Shown here: piece by piece, positions 25,674 to 33,505 of the stretch | Position numbering within the stretch: position 1 is the stretch's first letter | Layout: each line of letters begins with the position of its first letter | Origin: Gammaproteobacteria bacterium | GTDB taxonomy: Bacteria > Pseudomonadota > Gammaproteobacteria > Xanthomonadales > SZUA-36 | Reading direction: 5' to 3' | Length of the DNA stretch: 43,633 nucleotides | Assembly (NCBI GenBank): GCA_024279945.1 | Contig: JAJRRA010000040.1 | Coordinates: 1-43,633 of the forward strand | Position numbers and translations under genes: made by a program | Notes under the pieces: model-generated | What the model was told of the DNA's origin: nothing | The model's database searches: none | Seen by the model: the letters and a program-made list of their open reading frames with translations, nothing else

Positions 25674-25886
25674 ATGGCCACTCTCAGGCTCAACAAGGAA
25701 CTGGAAACACGTCTGAATCGCCTGGCTGAAATAACCGGGCGAACCAAGACTTTTTATATTCGGCAACTCATCGAAGATCATATTGATGCGCTGGAGGATC
25801 GCTATATTGCCGAATACCGGCTTGAAAACCCTGTCGATCGTTTATCTGGGAAAGACATGAGGAAGGAACTTGGGCTGGACAATTGA
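25674..25886 (+). CDS. Ribbon-helix-helix antitoxin (RelB-like)
   Basis: The 70-residue product from the ATG at 25674 begins MATLRLNKELETRLNRLAE, an RHH DNA-binding motif (strand ATLRL, then two helices with TGRTKTFYIRQLIEDHI). The C-terminal part (RDxRKELGLDN-like: GKDMRKELGLDN) would bind and neutralise the toxin. A longer frame from 25482 has no RHH-family support. The toxin gene overlaps its end by 17 bp. Probably autoregulatory through the repeats just upstream. Confidence 0.85.
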   Translation: MATLRLNKELETRLNRLAEITGRTKTFYIRQLIEDHIDALEDRYIAEYRLENPVDRLSGKDMRKELGLDN

Positions 25887-26139
25887 GTATGACCGCAGGG
25901 TTTTGAAAGATATGAAAAAGCTGGATAGAAATATCCAGCTTCAAATACTCGATTATTTTGCAAATCGTATCGCACCCGCCAGTGATCCCCGCTGTGTTGG
26001 TAAAGCGCTCAAATCCACTTTCTCTGGTTTATGGCGTTACCGAATAGGGCAGTACCGCGCGATCTGTCGTATTGAGGATGAAAACCTGGTGATTCTGGTC
26101 GTTCGTGTTGCACATCGAAGCAAAGTGTACGACAGGTAA
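25870..26139 (+). CDS. RelE/ParE-superfamily toxin
   Basis: The 89-residue product starts at TTG (GGAAGGAAC upstream) inside the antitoxin's last codons, a normal layout. WTIEYDRRVLKDMKKLDRN, the GKALKSTFSGLWRYRIGQYR core and the strand LVILVVRVAHRSKVYDR fit RelE/StbE toxins, most of which cut ribosome-bound mRNA. The Arg/His/Tyr residues expected for RNase activity are present (RYRIGQYR, HRSKVYDR). Downstream, ATCCCGG/CCGGGAT (26139-26155) forms a hairpin without a T-run. Confidence 0.88.
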   Translation: MGWTIEYDRRVLKDMKKLDRNIQLQILDYFANRIAPASDPRCVGKALKSTFSGLWRYRIGQYRAICRIEDENLVILVVRVAHRSKVYDR

Positions 26140-26230
26140 TCCCGGAAGCCGGGATATTGTCAGATCTCATTTCATTTATTGATGCCCGTACGAAATGTGG
26201 CGACAGTGAAACTCTGCCACTGCCCACGCT

Positions 26231-27085
26231 GACAGCATTAACCAGCCTTGATATGAACTCCAGGGGTTCGAATAGCACATGCGTAGTGCCATCGTTGTAA
26301 GGTACTTTGAGCTCGTAGCGCACTTTGCCTTGGCGGGTCAGTGAGAGGCGTTTGATCGATGCGGCGGGCCATGCGATGTAGCGGCACAAGCGTTCCAGTT
26401 TCTCCCGTTCGTGGGCCCGGGTGGCCACCCGGGCATGCAGGGAAAAACTAGCTACCTTGCCCACCGTGTGCGCGCGTGGGTTGTCTGGTCTGCAGTCCGG
26501 CAAGGTCTGCAGGGTAAACACTTTACGGCCTTGCTATGGCCCTACGGCAATGCGGTAGGTAATGGAACTGCCCAGCAGTTGAGTCATTGGTGATTCAAGG
26601 TCGGCATCCATGCCCTCGGCGGTGAGGTAGCTGTTGCCGGCATCGCGCACCAGCCAGCCCTGGCGCTCCAGGTACCGGGCCACACGGTGCGCGATGGTGT
26701 GCGTTAGCTGGGTGAGTTCCTCACAGCTTGGCGCCTTGACCCAGCGAAAGCGTGCACGGGATTCATGGATGTTGTCGAGGTAAACACCATCCGGGAACAG
26801 CATATGGAAGTGGATATTTGCGTTGAGGGCGTCCCCAAAGCGCTGGATCAGGGTCACTGCGCCAGTTTGTGCGGTGGCATTGGTATAGCTGGCCTTGCGG
26901 ATCAGGTGCGCGGCAATGGCGCGGTTAGCCATTCTGCGCGCCCCGCAGCTAGGGCAAAAACTACGGCATTTACAACTGAAGGCTACCAGCTTCTCATCAT
27001 GGCAAGTCTCACAGCGGACCCTGAGAAAACCATGCTCCAGCCAGCCGCAGCTACACGGCTTTCGCCCGCAATACCTGTAGATCGG
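26231..27085 (-). pseudogene. IS91-family transposase remnant
   Basis: Minus-strand frames carry an IS91-type (HUH, Y2) transposase. The zinc-binding region comes first (CSCGWLEHGFLRVRCETC, then FSCKCRSFCPSCGARRM). It runs in frame into the catalytic part with GAVTLIQRFGDALNANIHF and the HFHMLF histidines, up to ITYRIAVGP. A TAG at 26534-26536 interrupts the frame; reading resumes immediately with QGRKVFTLQ, then GKVASFSLHA, the Tyr region ERLCRYIAWPA and VLFEPLEFISRL. Family similarity stops near 26231 and before about 27085, so both ends and the N-terminus are lost. Inactive. Confidence 0.85.
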
Positions 27086-27089
27086 GTAG

Positions 27090-27560
27090 TGTTGTCAAAA
27101 ATGACCCACTTTCGGGGGTGATCGGCGTCGAAAAATAACCTAGCTTCAACCATGCTCACTGACGTTATGGCGCCAGGGAGTATTCAGAGGAGATGTTGAC
27201 GGTGGAGACGATCAGGAAGATTCGATTAGCGGCGAGAGACGGTAATAAGTCCATTCGCCAGATAGCGCGAGATTTTCATGTGTCGCGCAACACGGTACGC
27301 CAGGTATTGCGAAGCGGCAAGACACGCTTTGAGTATCATCGCGGCTCGGTGTACCGGCCCAAGCTTGGACCATTTGTCGAGAATCTCAGCGAGCTTCTCG
27401 AGCATGATCGAAGTCTGCCAGTGAAGCAACGGCGCACTGCGCAGGGTTTATACGAGGCGTTGCAGGTAGAGGGCTATCGGGGCGCATACGACAGCGTACG
27501 TTGTTTTGCCAAGTCGTGGCGGGCTGAGCATCAGGACACCCCGACCACTGCCGTTCATTG
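27090..27560 (+). mobile_element. Truncated IS21-family element (5' end of istA)
   Basis: TGTTGTCAAAAATGACCC at about 27090 looks like the left terminus and abuts the IS91 remnant. An ATG at 27193 with AGAGGAG upstream opens an IstA-like protein: MLTVETIRKIRLAARDGNK, SIRQIARDFHVSRNTVRQV (helix-turn-helix), PKLGPFVENLSELL and LYEALQVEGYRGAYDSV. Similarity ends around 27550, shortly after CFAKSWRAEHQD, before the DDE catalytic core; the frame drifts to a stop at 27636. IstB is absent. The element is dead. Confidence 0.8.
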
Positions 27561-27898
27561 CGCCGCACAGTACCTGCCGGTTCCCAATCACCCTTATACG
27601 CCTCGCGACTGTTGCCCTGGTGTTTGTCGCCATTAAAGCCACCTATTTCCGCCAGTAGCGATGTACAGATATCTTTACTATAGACATCATGACTGCCTGA
27701 ACATAGGCCGGTTATTTTGTCTTGAAGGGTTTTTCCTGAAAACTTTTTTACCATTGTTAAATCCCGGCTCAGTCGTTTTATCGTTTCGATCATCAAGTAT
27801 TGGTCAAAACACATGTCCCAGGCAAGGAAATAACGTGACAATACACGGCAACACTACAACCGGAATTTACAATAAAATATCATGAAGAGGAATGTTTT
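27561..27898. other. Junction region without a recognised gene
   Basis: Between the istA fragment and the VOC gene no recognisable gene is seen. A minus-strand frame from 27841 (MSRYFLAWDMCFDQYLMIE...) runs 151 codons antisense into istA; its first part could be the start of a gene cut by the IS21 insertion, but it has no known motif and no good ribosome binding site. Confidence 0.35.
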
Positions 27899-28309
27899 AT
27901 GATCAAGCGCATCCACCACATAAATTTTATTGTCAAAGACCTTCATAAAGCATTGCAGCGATATAAGGCGTTATTTGGCGAGCCTGCGTTTGGAGTTGAG
28001 ACACTGCCGCAACGGGGCGTTAAGCTGGCCCGTTTCAAAATCGGTGAAACCTGGTTGATTTTGGTGCAGCCCGTGGGTGCCAGTGGTATTCCTGCACATT
28101 TTCTGGAAGAACACGGTGAGGGTTTTTTTCTGATTTCCTGTCAGGTGGATGATGTCAGAAAATCAGCGACCCAGGTATCCGCACAAGGCATTACCGTACT
28201 GGACCAGGCACCCAGGCAGGGTCTGGATGACTGGAAGGTCATGGACTTAAGTGCAGATGACCTGTTTGGTGTAGATTTTCAGCTGATTGAAAGCAAAGGG
28301 TCGGCTTAG
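27899..28309 (+). CDS. VOC-family (glyoxalase-fold) protein
   Basis: The 136-residue product has two beta-alpha-beta-beta-beta modules typical of the vicinal-oxygen-chelate superfamily: IKRIHHINFIVKDLHKALQ at the start with the first metal-ligand His in HHINF, GETWLILVQPV, EGFFLISCQVDDVRKSATQ and DLFGVDFQLIE at the end. Single-domain members include methylmalonyl-CoA epimerase and dioxygenase-like enzymes. A good ribosome binding site (AAGAGGAATG) precedes the ATG. It lies next to the GntR regulator and the CoA-linked operon, so a role in that pathway is plausible. Confidence 0.85.
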   Translation: MIKRIHHINFIVKDLHKALQRYKALFGEPAFGVETLPQRGVKLARFKIGETWLILVQPVGASGIPAHFLEEHGEGFFLISCQVDDVRKSATQVSAQGITVLDQAPRQGLDDWKVMDLSADDLFGVDFQLIESKGSA

Positions 28310-28321
28310 TAAGCTGTCGGA

Positions 28322-29110
28322 TTAATGCTCATCACTTTCCAACTCCAGGTCAATACGGTACTCAAACCGTTCCGGGTGATACAACACCTTTAGGTAATCC
28401 ACGGGGTAGGCTTTGCTTTGATGGTTTGCAAAAGCCAGTCGGGTCAAGCTAAGTAGCGCTGTACCCCGTTCGACACCCAGTGCTTTTGACGCGTCTGCGT
28501 TCGACGCGCAGGCGGTTAATGACTGCTTGATAAATGATACTTTTAATCCCTTGCTACGAAAATAAGACAGTCGGGGTGTATGCTCAAACACCGATAGATC
28601 AGCGGGTAAATCCACCCCACGGGTCCAGCTGTTGTAATACCCGAAACGGATACTATCGTGCTCCCTGACTCGTCTTAAATGCAGAATTCTCTCATCCTGC
28701 TCAAGTCCGAGTTGTTGCCCGATGCTTCGGGGTGGTGCCGCCATGCCACATTGCAACACCAAAGCGATGGATGTTTGACCGATGCTTTCAATCTCCTGCA
28801 GCAGGCCAACCATGGGGGCATGCATGCGTGACACAGTAGATTCATGGGTGACATGGGTACCACGACCACGCTGACGTTCGACCAGTCCTTCCCTTGCCAA
28901 CTCATCCATTGCCCGCTTACTCGTGATTCGGGATACACCAAAAGACTCCGATAGCTGACCTTCCGTGGGTAGTTGTGAGCCATTGATGTAGGTACCGTCA
29001 AAAATGCCGGCTTTCAAAATTTTGTAGAGCTGAAAATACAGTGGCGTTGGCAAGTCTTTTGACAATGCCTGACGTTGTTTCTGGCTGAAAACCGTGTGCA
29101 GTTCAATCAT
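28322..29110 (-). CDS. GntR/HutC-family regulator with UTRA domain
   Basis: The 262-residue protein has an N-terminal winged-helix (TPLYFQLYKILKAGIFDG, GSQLPTEGQLSESFGVSRITS, MDELAREGLVERQRGRGT) and a C-terminal UTRA ligand-binding domain (RILHLRRVREHDSIRFGYY, GVERGTALLSLTRLAF, YHPERFEYRIDL). HutC-type regulators are usually repressors released by a pathway metabolite. It is divergent from the CoA-transferase/hydantoinase operon with a perfect 22-bp palindrome between them, making it the likely local regulator. Confidence 0.93.
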   Translation of the reverse strand: MIELHTVFSQKQRQALSKDLPTPLYFQLYKILKAGIFDGTYINGSQLPTEGQLSESFGVSRITSKRAMDELAREGLVERQRGRGTHVTHESTVSRMHAPMVGLLQEIESIGQTSIALVLQCGMAAPPRSIGQQLGLEQDERILHLRRVREHDSIRFGYYNSWTRGVDLPADLSVFEHTPRLSYFRSKGLKVSFIKQSLTACASNADASKALGVERGTALLSLTRLAFANHQSKAYPVDYLKVLYHPERFEYRIDLELESDEH

Positions 29111-29144
29111 GGTTGTAAAAGATTGGAATTGTTCATTGTATTTA

Positions 29145-29166
29145 AATGTTATATTAATATAACATT
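29145..29166. promoter_or_regulatory. Perfect 22-bp palindrome, likely GntR operator
   Basis: AATGTTATATT (29145-29155) is followed at once by its exact reverse complement AATATAACATT (29156-29166). It lies 35 bp from the regulator's start codon and about 94 bp before the CoA-transferase gene, so one dimer site could control both directions. Confidence 0.75.
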
Positions 29167-29259
29167 AAATCCTATTATCGGGTTTATGGTCGGAATAAAG
29201 TATCAGGTTCATGTATATAACGATAGTCAAAACAGCATGGTAAATACAGTGACATTCAT

Positions 29260-30458
29260 ATGAACAAACCGTTAACCGGCATTCGAATCCTTGATTTGAC
29301 ACATATGCTGTCAGGTCCATATGGTGCCATGATACTCGCCGACCTGGGTGCTGAGACCATCAAGATAGAGCCCTTGCATGGTGAAGGTACGCGCAAGTTG
29401 ATGAAAAATGATCCGGCCAACTCGCTGGATGGTATGGGTGCCTATTACCTTACCCTCAACCGAAACAAAAAGAGTGTGGCGATCGATCTGAAAAATGAAA
29501 AGGGTCTTGCGGTTTTTTATGATCTTGTATGTGAATCCGATGTGGTGATCAGCAACTTTGGCGCCGGTGTTCCTGCCCGTCTGAAAATCGATTATGCTTC
29601 GCTGGCAAAAATTAACCCTGCGATTATCACCTGTACGGTCACCGGCTATGGTTCAGACGGCCCCAATTTCAACCGGCCTGCCTTTGACCAGGTAGCACAA
29701 GCCACGGGTGGCGGCATGTCCATCACCGGTACAGATAAAGACCATCCCGTGCGTGCCGGCATACCCATCGGTGACCTGGGTGGCGGAATGTTTGCGGTCA
29801 TGGGTATTCAATCTGCCTTACTCGAACGATACCGCAGCGGCAAGGGCCAGCACGTTGACATTTCCATGCTCGATTGTCAGATTTCGATGCTGAACTACAT
29901 GGCAACCATGTATTTTCTTTCCGGCAAAGATCCTGAACCCGTTGGCAACACACATTTTCACCACGTGCCCTACAACACCTATAAAACAAAAGATGGCTAC
30001 GTTGTGATTGCGGTGATTACCGATAACTTCTGGACCAATCTGAAGCAGGTAGTCAAAATTGATGTCTTTGAAAATAGCAAATACGATACTCAACCGGGAC
30101 GCTGGACCGACAGAGACATGATCAATGCCAGGCTCAATGACATTTTTCCGGGCACGACACCGCCTATTGGCTGGAGCAATTGCAACATAAAAAAATACCC
30201 TGTGCACCGGTCAATCATTTCAGTGAAGCACTCAGAGATGAACAGGTCATGCACCGCAACATGGTGATAGAACTGAAACATCCTGATGGTAACTCAACCC
30301 GTGGCCCTGGCAATCCCATAAAGCTCACCCGCAACAATGAGGAATCTTTCAGCCCTGCCCCCGCATTGGGCCAACACACCGATGCCATATTGGAGGAGCT
30401 CCTCAATTACACCCCGGACCGGGTTTTAAGTCTCAGGCAAAATGGTGTGATCGGCTGA
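29260..30458 (+). pseudogene. Family III (CaiB/BaiF) CoA-transferase, frameshifted
   Basis: Family III enzymes move CoA between organic acids through a catalytic Asp. The first frame (29260-30267) starts LTGIRILDLTHMLSGPYGAMILADLGAE in pieces typical of the family, has ETIKIEPLHGEGTR and the catalytic-Asp motif GIPIGDLGGGMFAV (Asp172). Homology ends at NDIFP. From about 30147 it continues in the next frame (TAYWLEQLQHKKIPCAPV, then PGNPIKLTRNNEESFSPAP) to a stop at 30458. One missing T in the run at 30143-30147 explains the break, so it may be a real mutation or a homopolymer assembly error. If restored, about 399 residues, the normal family length. The stop overlaps the next start (TGATG). 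Confidence 0.85.
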
Positions 30459-31372
30459 TGTCAAAAACCGTAACAGTGAATGACGTTGGGCCGCGCGACG
30501 GCTTGCAAAACCAGCCCAATATATTAACGCCCGATCAACGCCTGGAACTGATAAAGGCATTACTCCAGGCAGGTATCAGTCATATTGAGGTGGGAAGTTT
30601 TGTTTCTACCAGAGCGGTACCCGCCATGATCGGTACTGATAAGGTGCTCAGTGCACTCAATGAAACGCCGGGGCATTTCACGGTGTTGGTACCCAATATG
30701 AAAGGTTATCAATTGGCAAGAGATGCTGGAGCGCAACATGTGTCCATGGTTCTGTATGCAACTGATGCCATGGCCATGGCCAATGCCAATATGAGCCGTG
30801 CTGATGCCGAACAGGTCATGCAGCAGATATTGCGGCAGGCTGTTGATGACGGCATACGTGCAACGGCCACCATCGCTGTAGCCTGGGAGTGTCCATTTGA
30901 TGGCCCTGTAGAGATCGGAACAGTCACAGCTATTGCCGGTAAATTCATCCACACCGGCATCGAGCAATTGGTATTAGCAGATACCATTGGGGCTGCAAAC
31001 CCGCAGCAGGTAAGGGAATTAACGACCAAACTGGTTAATGAACATGGCGCAAGCCGTCTGGTCTGCCATTTTCATGATACACGCGCCATGGGCCTGGCCA
31101 ATGTATTTGCCGCATTGGAATCTGGGATTCGTAGTTTTGATGCATCCATTGGTGGTCTGGGCGGTTGCCCGTTCGCGCCTGGTGCAAGTGGCAATGTCGC
31201 CACAGAAGATGTCGTCATGATGCTGGAACAAATGGGCTACAACACCGGAATAAAATTGCAGGGACTGATGCGTGCCTCAAAATTGGCTACCGATTTGACC
31301 AACAATGCCCCCGGTGGACGTGCCAAAGCCTGGTTGGAAAAGCACCTGCAAAAAACACTTGAGCACGCTTGA
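30458..31372 (+). CDS. Hydroxymethylglutaryl-CoA lyase-like enzyme
   Basis: TIM-barrel lyase of the DRE-metallolyase superfamily that cleaves 3-hydroxy-3-methylglutaryl-CoA (or a related branched 3-hydroxyacyl-CoA) to acetyl-CoA and an oxoacid. The 304-residue product has VNDVGPRDGLQNQPNIL at the start, IEVGSFVSTRAVPAM, ECPFDGPVE, LADTIGAANP, the metal-binding CHFHDTRAMGLAN and the lid motif GGLGGCPFAPGASGN with the catalytic Cys. Translationally coupled to the CoA-transferase. Its substrate in this operon is probably the CoA ester made by that enzyme (inference). Confidence 0.9.
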   Translation: MSKTVTVNDVGPRDGLQNQPNILTPDQRLELIKALLQAGISHIEVGSFVSTRAVPAMIGTDKVLSALNETPGHFTVLVPNMKGYQLARDAGAQHVSMVLYATDAMAMANANMSRADAEQVMQQILRQAVDDGIRATATIAVAWECPFDGPVEIGTVTAIAGKFIHTGIEQLVLADTIGAANPQQVRELTTKLVNEHGASRLVCHFHDTRAMGLANVFAALESGIRSFDASIGGLGGCPFAPGASGNVATEDVVMMLEQMGYNTGIKLQGLMRASKLATDLTNNAPGGRAKAWLEKHLQKTLEHA

Positions 31373-31426
31373 ACATATGGGTCACAAAATGAATTCAGGA
31401 TTGCAATATCTGGTTTGGAGAATTAC

Positions 31427-33505
31427 ATGAGCTATCGCCTTGGTGTAGATGTTGGAGGTACGTTTACCGACTTGCTGCTGATCAACGAACAAAGTGGTCA
31501 GACCTACACGGCAAAAGTACCCTCGACCCCGGAAGACTCCTCTATCGGTGTATTAAACGGTGTGGCACGGATATGCAGTGAGTCCGGAACAGACCCGCAC
31601 AGCATCCGTCGCGTAATGCACGGCTCAACGGTGGCAACCAATTCGGTGTTGACCGGCAAAGGTGCCGTTGTAGGCCTGCTAACAACACGGGGCTTCAGGC
31701 AAGTGTTGCAGGTCGCCCGCTCCTTCTGCCCAGGTGGGCTGGGTGGCTGGGTAAGCTATGTTAAAAAGCCTTTGCTGGCGCCATTGGAATTAACCATTGA
31801 GGCTGATGAGCGTATGGCAGCCGATGGTAGCGTGGTGTCAGCACTCAACACACAAAGCTTACGTGATGAATTACAGCAACTGCGCGACACCGGACGTGTT
31901 GAAGCGCTAACGATATGCTTTATTAATGCCTATATGAACGGTCGCCATGAACAACAGGCACGTGAAATTGCAGCAGAAGTTTTTGGCGATGTACCCATCT
32001 CCATTTCCTCGGAAGTGGTACCTGAAATGCAGGAGTACGAACGCACTGAAACCACCGTGGTCAATTCCTATGTGGCACCGGAAGTGGCGAGTTATATCCG
32101 TAACCTGCAGTCATCTTTGATGGAGCATATGGGTGAAGGATTACAACTCTCCATCCTGCGATCCGATGGTGGCCTGGCATCATCACGGGCAGCGGCGGAA
32201 TCGCCCGTCAACATGCTTATGTCTGGACCGGCGGGCGGCGTGGCGGGTGCGACCTATTTCAGTCATCGTGCAGGCTATGACAATGTGCTCACTTTTGACA
32301 TGGGTGGCACCTCGACAGATGTTGCATTGATACAGGATTCCAAAGCCCGTATCCGGCGCGAAACCCGGGTGGGTGATGTGACCGTTCGAGCCCCATCGGT
32401 GGATGTCCGAACCGTTGGTGCAGGTGGTGGCTCCATAGCATTTGTCCCGGAATTCACCAAAGCCTTACGAGTGGGTCCGCAATCGGCCGGTGCGGTACCC
32501 GGGCCAGCAGCTTACATGAAAGGCGGCACCGAGCCGACTGTTTGCGACGCCAATGTGGTATTGGGGTATTTACCCTCGGATGTCCAGTTGGGTGGCGAGA
32601 TGGCTATTGACAAATTAGCAGCCGAGGCAGCGGTACAGAAAATTGCAGATGCCATTGGCATCGACCTGATGGAAGCCGCAGAAGGTATCATCAAAATTGT
32701 CAATGAATCCATGTTTGGCGCATTGCGACTGGTATCGGTGGAACAGGGTTTTGATCCACGTGATTTTGCGCTGGTCGCATTTGGTGGTGCCGGCCCCTTG
32801 CACGGCAATGCAATGGGTGAACTGACACAGTCGTGGCCGGTCATTATTCCACCGGGTCCGGGCGTATTGTGCGCCTACGGCGATGCCACCACACGTGTAC
32901 AGGATGAAGCAGCACGCACTTATGTCAAACGCGCCGACCAGCTTGAAGCAAAAGACCTTTTGCGTGATCTCGAACAATTACGCATCCGGGCATCGGCCTC
33001 GCTGGACGCCGACGGCATTCCGGCACACCAGCAGGAAGTGACTTATCAGGCCGATATCCGTTACATCGGCCAAGCCTTCCAGATTAGCATGGAATTTGAT
33101 CGCGATGAACTGCTGGAAAACGGCCTAGAAATGCTCACCAGACGTTTCGATGAAGAACACGAACAACTGTTTACCTTTGCTCTGGGCAAAGATCATGAGT
33201 TGGTGATGATACGCGCCATCGTACAAGCCAGTGCGACAAAAATAGATGAGGTAAAAGTCGGTGAACGCGGTGCTGGGCTTGAAGACTGCAAATTGCACGA
33301 ATCCCGGTTTTATTATAAGGGCGAATGGCACGATGCCATCATCTACGACAGAGCCCCTCTACATTCCGGACTGGTGATACCAGGACCTTCCATCATCAGT
33401 GAAATGGATTCAACCACTGTGATATTACCCGGCTATGCAGCCACCGTAGATGCAGTGGGCAATCTGCTGATCAAGCCAGCTTACCCAGCGGAGGAAAGAC
33501 AATGA
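31427..33505 (+). CDS. hyuA: Hydantoinase/oxoprolinase subunit A (HyuA)
   Basis: ATP-dependent cyclic-amide hydrolase subunit of the ASKHA fold. The 692-residue product from the ATG at 31427 (GGAG upstream; an in-frame TTG at 31415 is less likely) begins YRLGVDVGGTFTDLLLI, the phosphate-binding loop, with VMHGSTVATNSVLTGKGA, MLMSGPAGGVAGATYF, LTFDMGGTSTDVALI and ALVAFGGAGPLHGNAM. The family includes N-methylhydantoinase, 5-oxoprolinase and, more distantly, acetone/acetophenone carboxylases, so the exact reaction is open. It overlaps hyuB by 4 bp (ATGA). Confidence 0.92.
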   Translation: MSYRLGVDVGGTFTDLLLINEQSGQTYTAKVPSTPEDSSIGVLNGVARICSESGTDPHSIRRVMHGSTVATNSVLTGKGAVVGLLTTRGFRQVLQVARSFCPGGLGGWVSYVKKPLLAPLELTIEADERMAADGSVVSALNTQSLRDELQQLRDTGRVEALTICFINAYMNGRHEQQAREIAAEVFGDVPISISSEVVPEMQEYERTETTVVNSYVAPEVASYIRNLQSSLMEHMGEGLQLSILRSDGGLASSRAAAESPVNMLMSGPAGGVAGATYFSHRAGYDNVLTFDMGGTSTDVALIQDSKARIRRETRVGDVTVRAPSVDVRTVGAGGGSIAFVPEFTKALRVGPQSAGAVPGPAAYMKGGTEPTVCDANVVLGYLPSDVQLGGEMAIDKLAAEAAVQKIADAIGIDLMEAAEGIIKIVNESMFGALRLVSVEQGFDPRDFALVAFGGAGPLHGNAMGELTQSWPVIIPPGPGVLCAYGDATTRVQDEAARTYVKRADQLEAKDLLRDLEQLRIRASASLDADGIPAHQQEVTYQADIRYIGQAFQISMEFDRDELLENGLEMLTRRFDEEHEQLFTFALGKDHELVMIRAIVQASATKIDEVKVGERGAGLEDCKLHESRFYYKGEWHDAIIYDRAPLHSGLVIPGPSIISEMDSTTVILPGYAATVDAVGNLLIKPAYPAEERQ

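Noticed and set aside
27386-27841. 151-codon minus-strand ORF as a real gene
   Set aside because: Half of it is antisense to the istA fragment and no motif or ribosome binding site supports it.
31415-31427. TTG start at 31415 for hyuA
   Set aside because: The GGAG ribosome binding site is correctly spaced for the ATG at 31427 and family proteins begin there.
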